This document shows, one piece after another, positions 29,292 through 39,562 of a DNA stretch of 64,000 nucleotides. The position numbers and the translations under genes are program-made. The notes beneath the pieces are model-generated. The model had not been told where the DNA came from, searched no databases, and saw nothing but the letters and a program-made list of their open reading frames with translations. Within the stretch, counting starts at the first letter, position 1, and each line of letters begins with the position of its first letter. This DNA is from Enterococcaceae bacterium (lineage in GTDB: Bacteria > Bacillota > Bacilli > Lactobacillales > Enterococcaceae): assembly GCA_022649665.1 (NCBI GenBank), contig JALCOL010000011.1, forward strand, positions 1 to 64,000. The letters are read 5' to 3'.

Positions 29292-31748
29292 ATGGAAGAC
29301 CAACAAAAAAATATTCAAGACGTCAATTTAGCGTCTGAAATGAAAGAATCTTTCATCGACTACGCGATGAGCGTGATCGTCTCTCGCGCGCTGCCGGACG
29401 TGCGCGACGGCTTGAAACCGGTCCACCGTCGTATTTTATATGGAATGAGCGAATTAGGCGTTACGCCGGACAAACCGCATAAAAAATCGGCTAGGATCGT
29501 GGGGGATGTCATGGGGAAATATCATCCGCATGGCGATTCGGCGATCTATGAATCGATGGTCCGGATGGCACAGCCATTCAGCTACCGCTATATGCTCGTC
29601 GATGGACACGGAAACTTTGGTTCGGTCGATGGCGACGGGGCGGCAGCAATGCGTTACACCGAAGCAAGAATGAGCAAGATTGCTCTTGAAATGCTGAAAG
29701 ATATCAACAAAGATACCGTTGATTTTATCGACAACTACGACGGCAGCGAACACGAACCGGAAGTTTTGCCGGCGCGCTTTCCAAATCTGCTGGTCAATGG
29801 GGCAAGCGGAATCGCTGTCGGCATGGCCACGAATATCCCGCCGCACAATTTGGGGGAAGTCATCGATGCGATCGATCTTTTAATGGCAAACCCGGAAGCA
29901 TCCACTGCCGAGATCATGGAAGTCATGCCCGGGCCGGACTTTCCGACCGGCGGCTTAGTGATGGGAAAATCCGGGATCCGGCACGCTTATGAAACCGGTC
30001 GCGGATCGATCATTTTGCGCGCGAAAGTCGACATTACGACACTTTCAAACGGCAAAGAGCGCATTCTGGTCACTGAATTGCCTTATATGGTCAATAAGGC
30101 GAAGCTGATCGAACGCATCAGCGAGCTGCACCGCGATAAACGTATCGAAGGGATCACTGATCTGCGCGACGAATCATCACGCGAAGGGATGCGGATCGTG
30201 ATCGACATTCGCCGCGATATGAGTGCTTCAGTCATTTTGAATAATTTGTACAAATTGACCGCCCTCCAAACTTCATTCGGCTTTAATATGCTGGCGATCG
30301 TTCAAGGCGTGCCGAAGATTTTAGGCGTCAAAGAGATGCTCGGCTATTACCTCGAACACCAAAAACATGTGATCCGCCGCCGAACAGCTTTCGACAAACG
30401 CAAAGCGGAAGCACGCGCCCATATTTTGGAAGGATTGCGGATCGCACTCGATCATATCGATGAGATCATCCGCATCATCCGTGCTGCTGTGAACGATGAT
30501 GAAGCGAAAACGAAATTGATCGATCAATTTGCGCTTTCCGACAAACAAGCACAAGCGATTATGGATATGCGCCTGCGTCGTTTGACCGGTTTGGAACGCG
30601 AGAAGATCGAAAAAGAGTATCAAGAACTGCTCGTTTTGATCGCTGATCTGACTGATATTTTAGCAAAACCGGAACGGATCGAAGAGATCATCAAGACCGA
30701 ACTTGCAGAAGTCCGCGAACGCTTCGGCGATGCGCGCCGCACCGAACTTTTGATCGGCGAAGTACTGAGTCTCGAGGATGAAGATCTGATCGAAGAAGAA
30801 GATGTTGTCGTGACTTTGACGAATAAAGGATATATCAAACGAATGGCATCGACTGAATTCCGCACGCAAAAACGCGGCGGCCGTGGGATCCAAGGGATGG
30901 GTGTCCATAATGACGACTATGTCAAAGACTTGATCGCCTGCTCGACCCATGACGTGCTGCTCTTCTTTACGAACAGCGGGAAAGTCTACCGCATGAAAGG
31001 CTATGAGATCCCGGAATATTCGCGAACTGCCAAAGGGATCCCCGTCATCAATTTGCTAGGGATCGACTCTGACGAACGGATCCAAGCAGTCGTCAGTGTG
31101 AAAGAACATAGTGATGAGCATTACTTGTTCTTTGTGACGCGTTTGGGCACTGTCAAACGTACCTCCGCGAAAGACTTTGAAAATATCCGCAGCAACGGGC
31201 TGATCGCGATCAATCTCAAACCGGAAGATGAACTGGTGACAGTACTCTTGACCGAAGGCGATGAAAAGATCATCATCGGAACGCATGCCGGCTACTCTGT
31301 GACATTTAACGAAGAGACAGTTCGCAACATGGGACGTACCGCTGGCGGGGTCCGCGGGATTCGTCTGCGCGAGGCTGATTATGTGATCGGCGCCGGCATT
31401 TTGAAACCGGAAGAAGAGATTTTGGTCATTACTGAAAACGGCTACGGCAAACGGACGGCTGCCAGTGAATACCCGGTCAAAGGGCGCGGCGGCAAAGGGA
31501 TCAAAACAGCGAATATCACCGCAAAAAATGGTCCGCTGGCTGGTCTGGCGGTCGTTCAAGGAGATGAGGACATCCTTTTGATCACTGATAAGGGAGTTTT
31601 GATTCGTTTCAGTGTTCAAGATGTTTCGCAAACTGGCCGTGCGACCCTCGGTGTCCGTTTGATCCGGATGGAGGAAGGCGCCAAAGTTGCAACGGTGGCA
31701 GTTGTCAATCCAGACGAAGAAATCGCCGAAGATTCTGTTGAAGAATAG
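29292..31748 (+). CDS. gyrA: DNA gyrase subunit A
   Basis: DNA-cleaving subunit of gyrase. The winged-helix and tower domains contain the catalytic tyrosine in [11 protein letters not shown]. The quinolone-determining region reads [11 protein letters not shown], with S83 and E87, i.e. no classic resistance change at 83 and the Glu common in enterococci at 87. The C-terminal six-bladed pinwheel (about 500-800) shows repeated motifs and the GyrA box [10 protein letters not shown]. It ends with an acidic tail. Length 818 is typical. It lies 19 bp after gyrB. Confidence 0.97.
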   Translation: MEDQQKNIQDVNLASEMKESFIDYAMSVIVSRALPDVRDGLKPVHRRILYGMSELGVTPDKPHKKSARIVGDVMGKYHPHGDSAIYESMVRMAQPFSYRYMLVDGHGNFGSVDGDGAAAMRYTEARMSKIALEMLKDINKDTVDFIDNYDGSEHEPEVLPARFPNLLVNGASGIAVGMATNIPPHNLGEVIDAIDLLMANPEASTAEIMEVMPGPDFPTGGLVMGKSGIRHAYETGRGSIILRAKVDITTLSNGKERILVTELPYMVNKAKLIERISELHRDKRIEGITDLRDESSREGMRIVIDIRRDMSASVILNNLYKLTALQTSFGFNMLAIVQGVPKILGVKEMLGYYLEHQKHVIRRRTAFDKRKAEARAHILEGLRIALDHIDEIIRIIRAAVNDDEAKTKLIDQFALSDKQAQAIMDMRLRRLTGLEREKIEKEYQELLVLIADLTDILAKPERIEEIIKTELAEVRERFGDARRTELLIGEVLSLEDEDLIEEEDVVVTLTNKGYIKRMASTEFRTQKRGGRGIQGMGVHNDDYVKDLIACSTHDVLLFFTNSGKVYRMKGYEIPEYSRTAKGIPVINLLGIDSDERIQAVVSVKEHSDEHYLFFVTRLGTVKRTSAKDFENIRSNGLIAINLKPEDELVTVLLTEGDEKIIIGTHAGYSVTFNEETVRNMGRTAGGVRGIRLREADYVIGAGILKPEEEILVITENGYGKRTAASEYPVKGRGGKGIKTANITAKNGPLAGLAVVQGDEDILLITDKGVLIRFSVQDVSQTGRATLGVRLIRMEEGAKVATVAVVNPDEEIAEDSVEE

Positions 31749-31789
31749 AACTGATTGCGTAATTAAGTTATAAGCAGAAAAAACACAGT

Positions 31790-31885
31790 TGCAATTAGTG
31801 GAAGATCTCGTTATAATGAAGCATTGTGAGCAGTCAAAGATTGCTCTCTCTGCTCCTGACGTGATCAGGAGCCAAAGTCCATAGG
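31790..31885 (+). promoter_or_regulatory. rpsF promoter and structured leader
   Basis: TTGCAA (31790-31795) and TATAAT (31812-31817) are 16 bp apart. The leader then forms a hairpin GCTCCTGA / TCAGGAGC (31851-31872), just before GGGAGGTG at 31884. Bacterial rpsF operons are often autoregulated by S6-S18 binding to the leader; whether this hairpin is that element was not established. Confidence 0.55.
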
Positions 31886-31899
31886 GAGGTGAAAAATCA

Positions 31900-32199
31900 A
31901 TGGGTCAACCAACGAATTATGAAATTACTTACATCATTCGTCCGAACATTGATGAAGAAGCAAAAACTGCATTAGTAGAACGGTTTGACGAAATCTTGAA
32001 AAACCTTGGTTCAGAAGTTACCGAATCAAAAGATTGGGGAAAACGTCATTTCGCTTACGAAATGGATGATTTCCGCGAAGGAATCTACCACATTGTGAAA
32101 GTTTCTGCGACTGATGCTAAAGGGATCGATGAATTCGACCGTTTGGCAAAAATCAATGACGATATCATTCGCCACATGATCATCCGCTTGGATGACTAA
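31900..32199 (+). CDS. rpsF: 30S ribosomal protein S6
   Basis: Small-subunit protein of the central domain that binds 16S rRNA as a heterodimer with S18. The 99 residues match S6: [20 protein letters not shown] at the start, [17 protein letters not shown] in the middle, and RHMIIRLDD at the end. The ATG at 31900 follows a strong GGGAGGTG. It heads the conserved rpsF-ssb-rpsR operon with its own promoter. Confidence 0.97.
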   Translation: MGQPTNYEITYIIRPNIDEEAKTALVERFDEILKNLGSEVTESKDWGKRHFAYEMDDFREGIYHIVKVSATDAKGIDEFDRLAKINDDIIRHMIIRLDD

Positions 32200-32249
32200 G
32201 CGACGGGTATTGCTGGAGAAACGCCATCAGTGAAAGGGGATGCCGGGAA

Positions 32250-32738
32250 ATGATAAATAATGTTGTTTTAGTAGGACGCTTAACGAAGGACCCAGATCTT
32301 CGCTATACCGCGAATGGAACGGCTGTTGCAAGCTTTACTTTGGCAGTCAATCGGAATTTTACGAACCAAAGCGGACAGCGCGAAGCAGACTTCATCAATT
32401 GCGTGATTTGGCGCAAACAAGCTGAAACGATGGCCAATATGGCACGTAAAGGCTCGCTTGTCGGCGTGGTTGGGCGCATCCAAACACGTAATTACGAAAA
32501 CCAGCAAGGTCAAAGGGTCTATGTCACAGAAGTCGTTGCCGATAATTTTCAAATGCTTGAATCCAAAGCAGCAAGTGAAAAGAGACAGCAGACTGAAGGC
32601 GGCAGCTTCAATAAACAGAATTCTTCATTCCCGCAATCTTCAAGCAAAAAGGATACGCCGGATTTCTCTCGGGAGAAGGATCCGTTTGGCGGAGACAACT
32701 CTACGATCGACATTTCGGATGACGATTTGCCATTCTAA
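32250..32738 (+). CDS. ssb: Single-stranded DNA-binding protein
   Basis: Coats single-stranded DNA in replication and repair. An OB fold occupies about 1-108 ([54 protein letters not shown]). A Gln/Ser/Asn-rich flexible linker follows, then the acidic tip DISDDDLPF, which recruits partner proteins. Length 162 is normal. It sits between rpsF and rpsR, as is usual for the essential SSB. Confidence 0.97.
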   Translation: MINNVVLVGRLTKDPDLRYTANGTAVASFTLAVNRNFTNQSGQREADFINCVIWRKQAETMANMARKGSLVGVVGRIQTRNYENQQGQRVYVTEVVADNFQMLESKAASEKRQQTEGGSFNKQNSSFPQSSSKKDTPDFSREKDPFGGDNSTIDISDDDLPF

Positions 32739-32781
32739 TGATTCGAATTGAATTTCGAGAAGCAAGGAGGAACAAAAAAAC

Positions 32782-33018
32782 ATGGCTCAACAAAGAAGAG
32801 GCGGCCGTAAACGTCGCAAAGTCGATTTTATCGCTGCAAACCATATCGAATATATCGATTATAAAGATATCGATTTGTTGAAACGTTTCATTTCTGAACG
32901 CGGCAAAATTTTGCCTCGTCGTGTAACTGGAACAAGCGCAAAAAACCAACGCAAATTGACGATCGCGGTCAAACGCGCGCGCATCATGGGTCTTTTGCCA
33001 TTTGTTGTCGAAGACTAA
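32782..33018 (+). CDS. rpsR: 30S ribosomal protein S18
   Basis: A 78-residue basic ribosomal protein binding with S6. It starts [15 protein letters not shown] and has the S18 signature [20 protein letters not shown] followed by [21 protein letters not shown] good AAGGAGG lies before the ATG at 32782. The operon ends at the strong hairpin that follows. Confidence 0.97.
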   Translation: MAQQRRGGRKRRKVDFIAANHIEYIDYKDIDLLKRFISERGKILPRRVTGTSAKNQRKLTIAVKRARIMGLLPFVVED

Positions 33019-33024
33019 TAGATG

Positions 33025-33068
33025 ATAGCCGAGGATTTTCGTACATTCGAAAATCTTCGGCTATTTTT
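33025..33068 (+). terminator. rpsF-ssb-rpsR terminator
   Basis: A long inverted repeat (about 33026-33041 and 33048-33063; atagccgaggattttcg with cgaaaatcttcggctat) followed by a TTTTTCT run. Confidence 0.88.
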
Positions 33069-33156
33069 CTGCTGCGGAAGATTTCGAAGGATGGCACGCC
33101 GCTGGCGGAATGTGCTAAAATAAGATATCCAAGGGGAGAAAAAGGAGATTATACAT

Positions 33157-35118
33157 ATGAAAAAGGTTAAGCGAAAACTATTCTTTTTGACCGCATTGAT
33201 CCTTTTTTGCCAATTGCTGATCATCTTTTTTGCGCCGCAAAAAGCGATCTTAGCTGGTGCGGTTTTGGCAGCTACGCTGATCTGGTTGTATGTGATCCGT
33301 CAAGTCGAAGAGCGGGTCGCTTTATCCAATAAAGAGAGGATCCACTCGGCAACGATGCTCGCGCAGACTGCGATCGGCACGGCGATCGACCATGTGCCGC
33401 TCGGGATCATCGTTTACAATTCAGACCGCAAAGTCGAGTGGTACAATAATTATGCTTTTCAAAGTTTGCTTGCGCTGCCGTCGTTCAAAGATGAATCGCT
33501 CGACCAGCTTTTTACGATCAGCGAGTCGCAGCCGGCTTGGCTGGAAACCGATCAAAAAGTCTACCATATCGAACATGACGAGGTTCATCAGGCGTTTTAT
33601 TTTACGGATGTGACGAAAGAAGTCGAGCTGTTAAAAGAGAAAAATGCCCATCGAGTCGTGACGGGTGTGCTTTCGATCGATAATTATGATGACGCGACCG
33701 GTCGAATGGATGAAAAACAGATTTCTTATTTGAACAGTTTTTTGACTACGATGATCTCCGACTGGATGGAAAAATATTCGGTCTTTTACAAACGACTGAA
33801 TGCGGAGAAATATTTCTTCCTTTGCTACTATGATCACTTGGAACAAATGATCGAGAAGCGTTTCAATCTGTTGGACATCATCCGCAAAGAATCCGCTGAT
33901 CAGGACATTCCGATCACGATCAGCATGGGGATCGCTTATGGATCCGGTCATATCGATGAGATCGGCAAACTGGCACAAACCAATTTGGATATCGCTTTGG
34001 TGCGCGGCGGTGATCAAGTCGTCTTGAAAGCTGACACACCTGGAGCCAAACCAGTTTATTACGGCGGAAAAACGACGTCGGTCGCAAAGCGGACCCGGGT
34101 CCGTTCGCGCGCCATGGCGACTGCCCTGGGAGAATTGATCGAGAACGCATCAAACGTTTTCGTGATGGGTCATCGTTTTCCGGATATGGACGCGCTGGGC
34201 TCGGCCGTGGGGGTCGCGCATTTAGCACGCTTCTATCAAAAAGATGTCAAAGTCGTGATCAACCGCAAAGAGTCGATCAGCGATGTCCAAAAAGCCTTGA
34301 TCGAGATCGATAAAAATCCGCAGCTCCAAGATCTGATCATTTCACCAGAAGACGCGCTGAAAGAGCTCGATCAACGCAGTCTTTTGATCATGGTCGACTA
34401 TCACAAACCATCGATGTCGATTTCCCCCGAGCTGTATGCTGCCTTTAAAAATGTCGTGATCATCGACCACCATCGCCGCGGCGAGGAGTTTCCGAAAGAT
34501 CCGCTTCTGGTCTACATCGAGTCCGGCGCATCGTCAACGTGCGAGCTGGTGACGGAGCTGATCGAATACAAGAGCAGCCGGAAAAATCGTCTGAGCAAAT
34601 TGGAAGCGACGCTCTTGTACTCCGGGATCGTCGTTGACACGAAGAGCTTCAAAATTCGGACGACTTCGCGTACTTTTGAAGCAGCCCGTCATTTGCGTCT
34701 TTACGGTGCGGAAACTTCGCTCGTTAATGAGCTGTTGAGCAGTGATTTGAGCAGTTATCTATCGATGACTCATTTGACGAGCCGCGTTGAATTCATCACT
34801 GAAGATATTTTAGTTGCGACCGGTGAAGATGATCGCGACTATGGTTCCTTGATCACCGCAAAAGCGGCTGATACGCTTTTGAGTATGCAGGGGATCAATG
34901 CCAGTTTCGTCATCACTAAGCGCGATAATGGGCAGATCGGGATCAGTGCCCGCAGCAAAGGCAAGATCAACGTCCAGCTCATTATGGAGGCGATGGGAGG
35001 CGGTGGACACTTCACCAATGCCGCGGTACAATTAAGCGATACGACAGTCGGCGAAGTCAAAGCACGCCTGCTGAAAATCATCAAAGAAAAAATGGATGAA
35101 ATTTATATAGAGGAGTGA
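33157..35118 (+). CDS. gdpP: Cyclic-di-AMP phosphodiesterase GdpP
   Basis: Membrane enzyme that hydrolyses c-di-AMP and so affects wall stress and potassium balance. Two hydrophobic segments lie at about 8-25 and 29-48. A PAS-like domain (about 75-150) and a degenerate GGDEF domain (about 165-300) precede the DHH/DHHA1 module with [16 protein letters not shown] (about 338-353), VDYHKPS and IDHHRRGEE (about 435-443). The C-terminal DHHA1 motif [10 protein letters not shown] is intact. Length 653 is standard. Its stop overlaps the rplI ribosome site, a conserved pairing. Confidence 0.95.
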   Translation: MKKVKRKLFFLTALILFCQLLIIFFAPQKAILAGAVLAATLIWLYVIRQVEERVALSNKERIHSATMLAQTAIGTAIDHVPLGIIVYNSDRKVEWYNNYAFQSLLALPSFKDESLDQLFTISESQPAWLETDQKVYHIEHDEVHQAFYFTDVTKEVELLKEKNAHRVVTGVLSIDNYDDATGRMDEKQISYLNSFLTTMISDWMEKYSVFYKRLNAEKYFFLCYYDHLEQMIEKRFNLLDIIRKESADQDIPITISMGIAYGSGHIDEIGKLAQTNLDIALVRGGDQVVLKADTPGAKPVYYGGKTTSVAKRTRVRSRAMATALGELIENASNVFVMGHRFPDMDALGSAVGVAHLARFYQKDVKVVINRKESISDVQKALIEIDKNPQLQDLIISPEDALKELDQRSLLIMVDYHKPSMSISPELYAAFKNVVIIDHHRRGEEFPKDPLLVYIESGASSTCELVTELIEYKSSRKNRLSKLEATLLYSGIVVDTKSFKIRTTSRTFEAARHLRLYGAETSLVNELLSSDLSSYLSMTHLTSRVEFITEDILVATGEDDRDYGSLITAKAADTLLSMQGINASFVITKRDNGQIGISARSKGKINVQLIMEAMGGGGHFTNAAVQLSDTTVGEVKARLLKIIKEKMDEIYIEE

Positions 35119-35123
35119 GCACT

Positions 35124-35576
35124 GTGAAAGTAATCTTTTTAACAGATGTCAAAGGAAAAGGAAAAAAAGGCGACGTCAAAAATGTTGCGGACGGCTACGC
35201 GAACAACTTTCTCTTGAAAAACGGGTTAGCGCGGGAGGCGACGACAGCCAGTTTGAGCGAATTGAACGCGCAGAAAAAAGCACAGGAAAAATTAGCAGCT
35301 GAACAGCTTGCCCAAGCGCAAGATCTCAAGACGATGCTTGAAAAAGAAGGGACCGTCGTGAAGATCATCGCCAAGTCCGGAGAAGACGGCCGTTTGTTCG
35401 GCTCGATTCCGTCTAAACAGATCGCGACCGCTTTGGAAAAACAATACGGCGTCAAGTTAGATAAACGAAAATTAGCATTGGATCAGCCGATCCGCAGTTT
35501 GGGCTTCACCAACGTTCCGGTCAAACTTTTCAGCAATGTGACTGCAAAATTGCGGGTCCAAGTTGTTTCTGAATAA
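35124..35576 (+). CDS. rplI: 50S ribosomal protein L9
   Basis: Elongated large-subunit protein. The N-terminal RNA-binding domain reads [20 protein letters not shown], followed by [12 protein letters not shown], a long central helix (about 40-75) and a C-terminal domain with [16 protein letters not shown]. The GTG at 35124 is preferred over an in-frame GTG at 35115: it gives the canonical N terminus (150 residues) and is correctly spaced from AGGAG at 35111-35115. Confidence 0.95.
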   Translation: MKVIFLTDVKGKGKKGDVKNVADGYANNFLLKNGLAREATTASLSELNAQKKAQEKLAAEQLAQAQDLKTMLEKEGTVVKIIAKSGEDGRLFGSIPSKQIATALEKQYGVKLDKRKLALDQPIRSLGFTNVPVKLFSNVTAKLRVQVVSE

Positions 35577-35586
35577 TCTGTTCCGC

Positions 35587-35685
35587 GGGGGCCGTGACAT
35601 AAGTCTTGTCACGGCCCCGATATCTGAATAGGTGGTTTCAAAAGCAGCTTCTTCGGAATAAGCACTTTTGTCATCATCTCTTTGC
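35587..35685 (+). repeat. Dispersed hairpin element, copy 1
   Basis: A perfect 12-bp stem GGGGCCGTGACA / TGTCACGGCCCC (35587-35598, 35607-35618) is followed after about 15 bp by GGTGGTTTCAAAAGCAGC, TTCTTCGGAATAAGC and ACTTTTGTCATCATCTCTTT (to about 35683). The same succession, with base differences and about 23 extra bases, recurs at 54253-54370. The hairpin may also end the gdpP-rplI transcript, although its T-tail is poor. Confidence 0.6.
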
Positions 35686-35708
35686 ATTCATAGAAAGGAA
35701 GTTCGCAT

Positions 35709-37079
35709 ATGCCAAGCGGCGTCATTGACCGCGTGCCCCCGCAAAATATCGAAGCGGAGCAGGCGGTTTTAGGCTCAATATTTTTAGACAGCGATCGTTT
35801 GATCGAGACGTTAGAATATATTGGTCCAGATGATTTTTATTTGAATAAGCATCGAATCATTTTCCGCGTGATGAATGAGCTGGTCAATCGCAATGAAGTG
35901 ATCGATGTCGTGACCGTCAAAGAACAGCTGACCCGTGAGAATCTGCTGGAAGATGCCGGGGGACCAACGTATCTTTCTGAGTTGGCGCTGACCGTTCCGA
36001 CCGCAGCCAATGTCATGCATTACGCTGAGATCGTCGCGCAAAAAGCGCTTTTACGCAATCTGATCCAAACAGCGACTGACATTGTGACGAATGCGTATGA
36101 AGAAACGAGCGATATTGAAGATATTTTGGACCAAGCAGAACAAAAGATCATGCAAGTCTCGGAGAAACGAAACCATTCCGGTTTTCTGCCGATCAGCGAT
36201 GTCTTGACGGCGGCCTTGGCTAATATCGATATGCTGTCGCAAAACAATGAAGAGATCACGGGTCTCGCTACGGGGTATCCAGCGCTTGACAAGTTGACGA
36301 CTGGTCTTCAGCCGGAAGAACTCGTGATCCTAGCGGCCCGCCCGGCAGTCGGCAAGACCGCCTTTGCACTTAATATCGCTCAAAACGTCGGCACCAAAAC
36401 CGACAAGACGGTCGCGATCTTCAGTTTGGAAATGGGGGCAGAGTCGCTTGTCAACCGGATGCTTTGTGCAGAAGGTTCGATCGAAGCAAATCATTTGCGG
36501 ACTGGCCAATTGTCAGAAGAAGAATGGCAAAACTTGATCATCGCGATGGGCAGTCTGTCACGTGCCAGTATTTATATCGATGATACGCCAGGGATCAAGA
36601 TTGCTGAGATTCGGGCCAAATCCCGCAAATTGGCACAAGAAAAGAAAAATCTTGGTTTGATCGTGATCGATTATCTGCAGTTGATCGAAGGATCCGGCCG
36701 TGAAAATCGTCAACAAGAAGTTTCTGAGATCTCCCGGCAGCTCAAAAAAATCGCCAAGGAGCTGAAGGTCCCGGTGATCGCTCTTTCGCAGCTTTCCCGC
36801 GGCGTTGAGCAGCGGCAGGATAAACGTCCCGTATTGAGCGATATCCGCGAGTCGGGATCGATCGAGCAAGATGCGGACATCGTTGCCTTTTTGTATCGCG
36901 AAGATTACTATGATCGCGAAGAAGGAGATGAGGAAGCGGCAGAAGATGCCGTTGATAATGTGGTCGAAGTCATCATCGAAAAAAACCGTTCTGGTGCGCG
37001 CGGAACCGTCAATCTCTTGTTCATCAAGGAATATAATAAATTTGCATCGATTTCCAATCGCGATGATTTCGGCAGCTAA
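35709..37079 (+). CDS. dnaB: Replicative DNA helicase DnaB
   Basis: Hexameric helicase at the fork (called DnaC in Bacillus). The N-terminal domain reads PPQNIEAEQAVLGSIFLD, then a linker helix. The RecA-like domain has Walker A ARPAVGKTAFALNIA (about 217-231), the strand GLIVIDYLQLIEG, and the DnaB motif SRQLKKIAKELKVPVIALSQ. The acidic loop EEGDEEAAEDAVDN lies near the C terminus. The ATG at 35709 has GAAAGGAAG upstream. Length 456 is normal, with no intein. Confidence 0.97.
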   Translation: MPSGVIDRVPPQNIEAEQAVLGSIFLDSDRLIETLEYIGPDDFYLNKHRIIFRVMNELVNRNEVIDVVTVKEQLTRENLLEDAGGPTYLSELALTVPTAANVMHYAEIVAQKALLRNLIQTATDIVTNAYEETSDIEDILDQAEQKIMQVSEKRNHSGFLPISDVLTAALANIDMLSQNNEEITGLATGYPALDKLTTGLQPEELVILAARPAVGKTAFALNIAQNVGTKTDKTVAIFSLEMGAESLVNRMLCAEGSIEANHLRTGQLSEEEWQNLIIAMGSLSRASIYIDDTPGIKIAEIRAKSRKLAQEKKNLGLIVIDYLQLIEGSGRENRQQEVSEISRQLKKIAKELKVPVIALSQLSRGVEQRQDKRPVLSDIRESGSIEQDADIVAFLYREDYYDREEGDEEAAEDAVDNVVEVIIEKNRSGARGTVNLLFIKEYNKFASISNRDDFGS

Positions 37080-37173
37080 AGCGAATTATTTTTCCCTGTA
37101 AATAGATTTATGCAATAAATGTTCGTGATTTGCGGTTGTTTTGATAAGAAAATCGCCCGTTATTCGATATTCA

Positions 37174-38531
<1,358 letters not shown>

Positions 38532-38578
38532 AATGTATTAAGAACGGATCGATTTCGAACAGAAAGGGGGCCGATGAA

Positions 38579-39451
38579 ATGTCTTTTAAGATTTTAACTG
38601 ATTCTTGCTGCGATCTTCCTTATGATTTCATGAAACAAAATGATATCGATTTTGTCAGTATGACGATCGAAATGAGTGGAAAAAGTTACTCCGACGATAT
38701 GGGGAAAAGCTTTAATCTGCCGCATTATTATGAAAAGCTCAAAGCAGGTGTGATGCCGAGCACTTCACAGGTGAATATCGGCGAATATCTCGAGTTTTTC
38801 CGTCCATATGCTGAAAAAAAAGAAAAAGTGATGTATCTTGCATTTAGTTCGGGCATGAGCGGTTCTTATCAAAATGCAGTTCAAGCCCTCGAAGTTTTGA
38901 AAGAAGACTTTCCGGATGCCGCGATTTCGGTCGTCGACACAAAGGCAGCTTGTTTGGGCGAAGGATTGCTTGTCTATCAGGCAGTTCAGCTGCGCAATGA
39001 CGGACACTCTTTCGAAGAAACTTTGCAGTGGATCGAAGAGTATAAATATAAATTATGGTCATGGGTCACCGTCGACGATTTGAAACATTTGGAGCGCGGC
39101 GGGCGGATTTCCAAACCAGCAGCGGCATTTGGCTCGCTGATCAGTGTTAAGCCGATCATTTATGTCGACCGCGCAGGACATTTGGAAGCAGTCGAAAAAG
39201 TTCGCGGAAGAAAGCGGTCGCTGCAAAGGATCGCCGACAAGGCGGTCGAAGGGATCGTCAAGCCATTGAAACAAACTTTATTTATCGCATGTGCCGGTGA
39301 TTTTGAAGCTGGTGAAGAAGTCAAAAAAATGATCGAAAGCGAGATCCAAGTCCATGAGATCATCGTTTTACCGATGGGACCGACGATCAGCGCACATACC
39401 GGATTTGGATGTGTTGCCGTCTTTTCTTTTGGTCATCCGCGTGAGAAATGA
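38579..39451 (+). CDS. DegV family fatty-acid-binding protein (first of two)
   Basis: A 290-residue DegV/FakB-type protein, predicted to bind a fatty acid and present it to a FakA kinase for phosphorylation. It opens FKILTDSCCDLPYDFM; the DegV signature includes STSQVNIGEYLEFF, FSSGMSGSYQNAVQAL and WVTVDDLKHLERGGRIS. The ATG at 38579 follows AAAGGGGG. A longer frame into purA exists but lacks support. A second DegV gene lies at 59776. The lipid specificity of each cannot be read from sequence. Confidence 0.92.
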   Translation: MSFKILTDSCCDLPYDFMKQNDIDFVSMTIEMSGKSYSDDMGKSFNLPHYYEKLKAGVMPSTSQVNIGEYLEFFRPYAEKKEKVMYLAFSSGMSGSYQNAVQALEVLKEDFPDAAISVVDTKAACLGEGLLVYQAVQLRNDGHSFEETLQWIEEYKYKLWSWVTVDDLKHLERGGRISKPAAAFGSLISVKPIIYVDRAGHLEAVEKVRGRKRSLQRIADKAVEGIVKPLKQTLFIACAGDFEAGEEVKKMIESEIQVHEIIVLPMGPTISAHTGFGCVAVFSFGHPREK

Positions 39452-39475
39452 TTTTTATCAGATCAAGTAAATTCA

Positions 39476-39516
39476 AAGCCTGGGAAAAACACCAAAAAGG
39501 TGCCCTGGCTTTTTTA
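39476..39516 (+). terminator. Terminator after the first degV gene
   Basis: AAAGCCTGGG / CCCTGGCTTTTT (one T-T mismatch) encloses a second small hairpin caccaaaaaggtg and is followed by a run of T. Confidence 0.8.
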
Positions 39517-39562
39517 TTTCTTGTGATATAATGATTAGCGATCATATAGAGGAGTGGATTTT

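Noticed and set aside
37113-37130. ATGTTCGT words near purA, 53973 and 57748 as PurR boxes
   Set aside because: They lack the CCGAAC core and the paired arrangement of a PurBox, and one lies far from any purine promoter.
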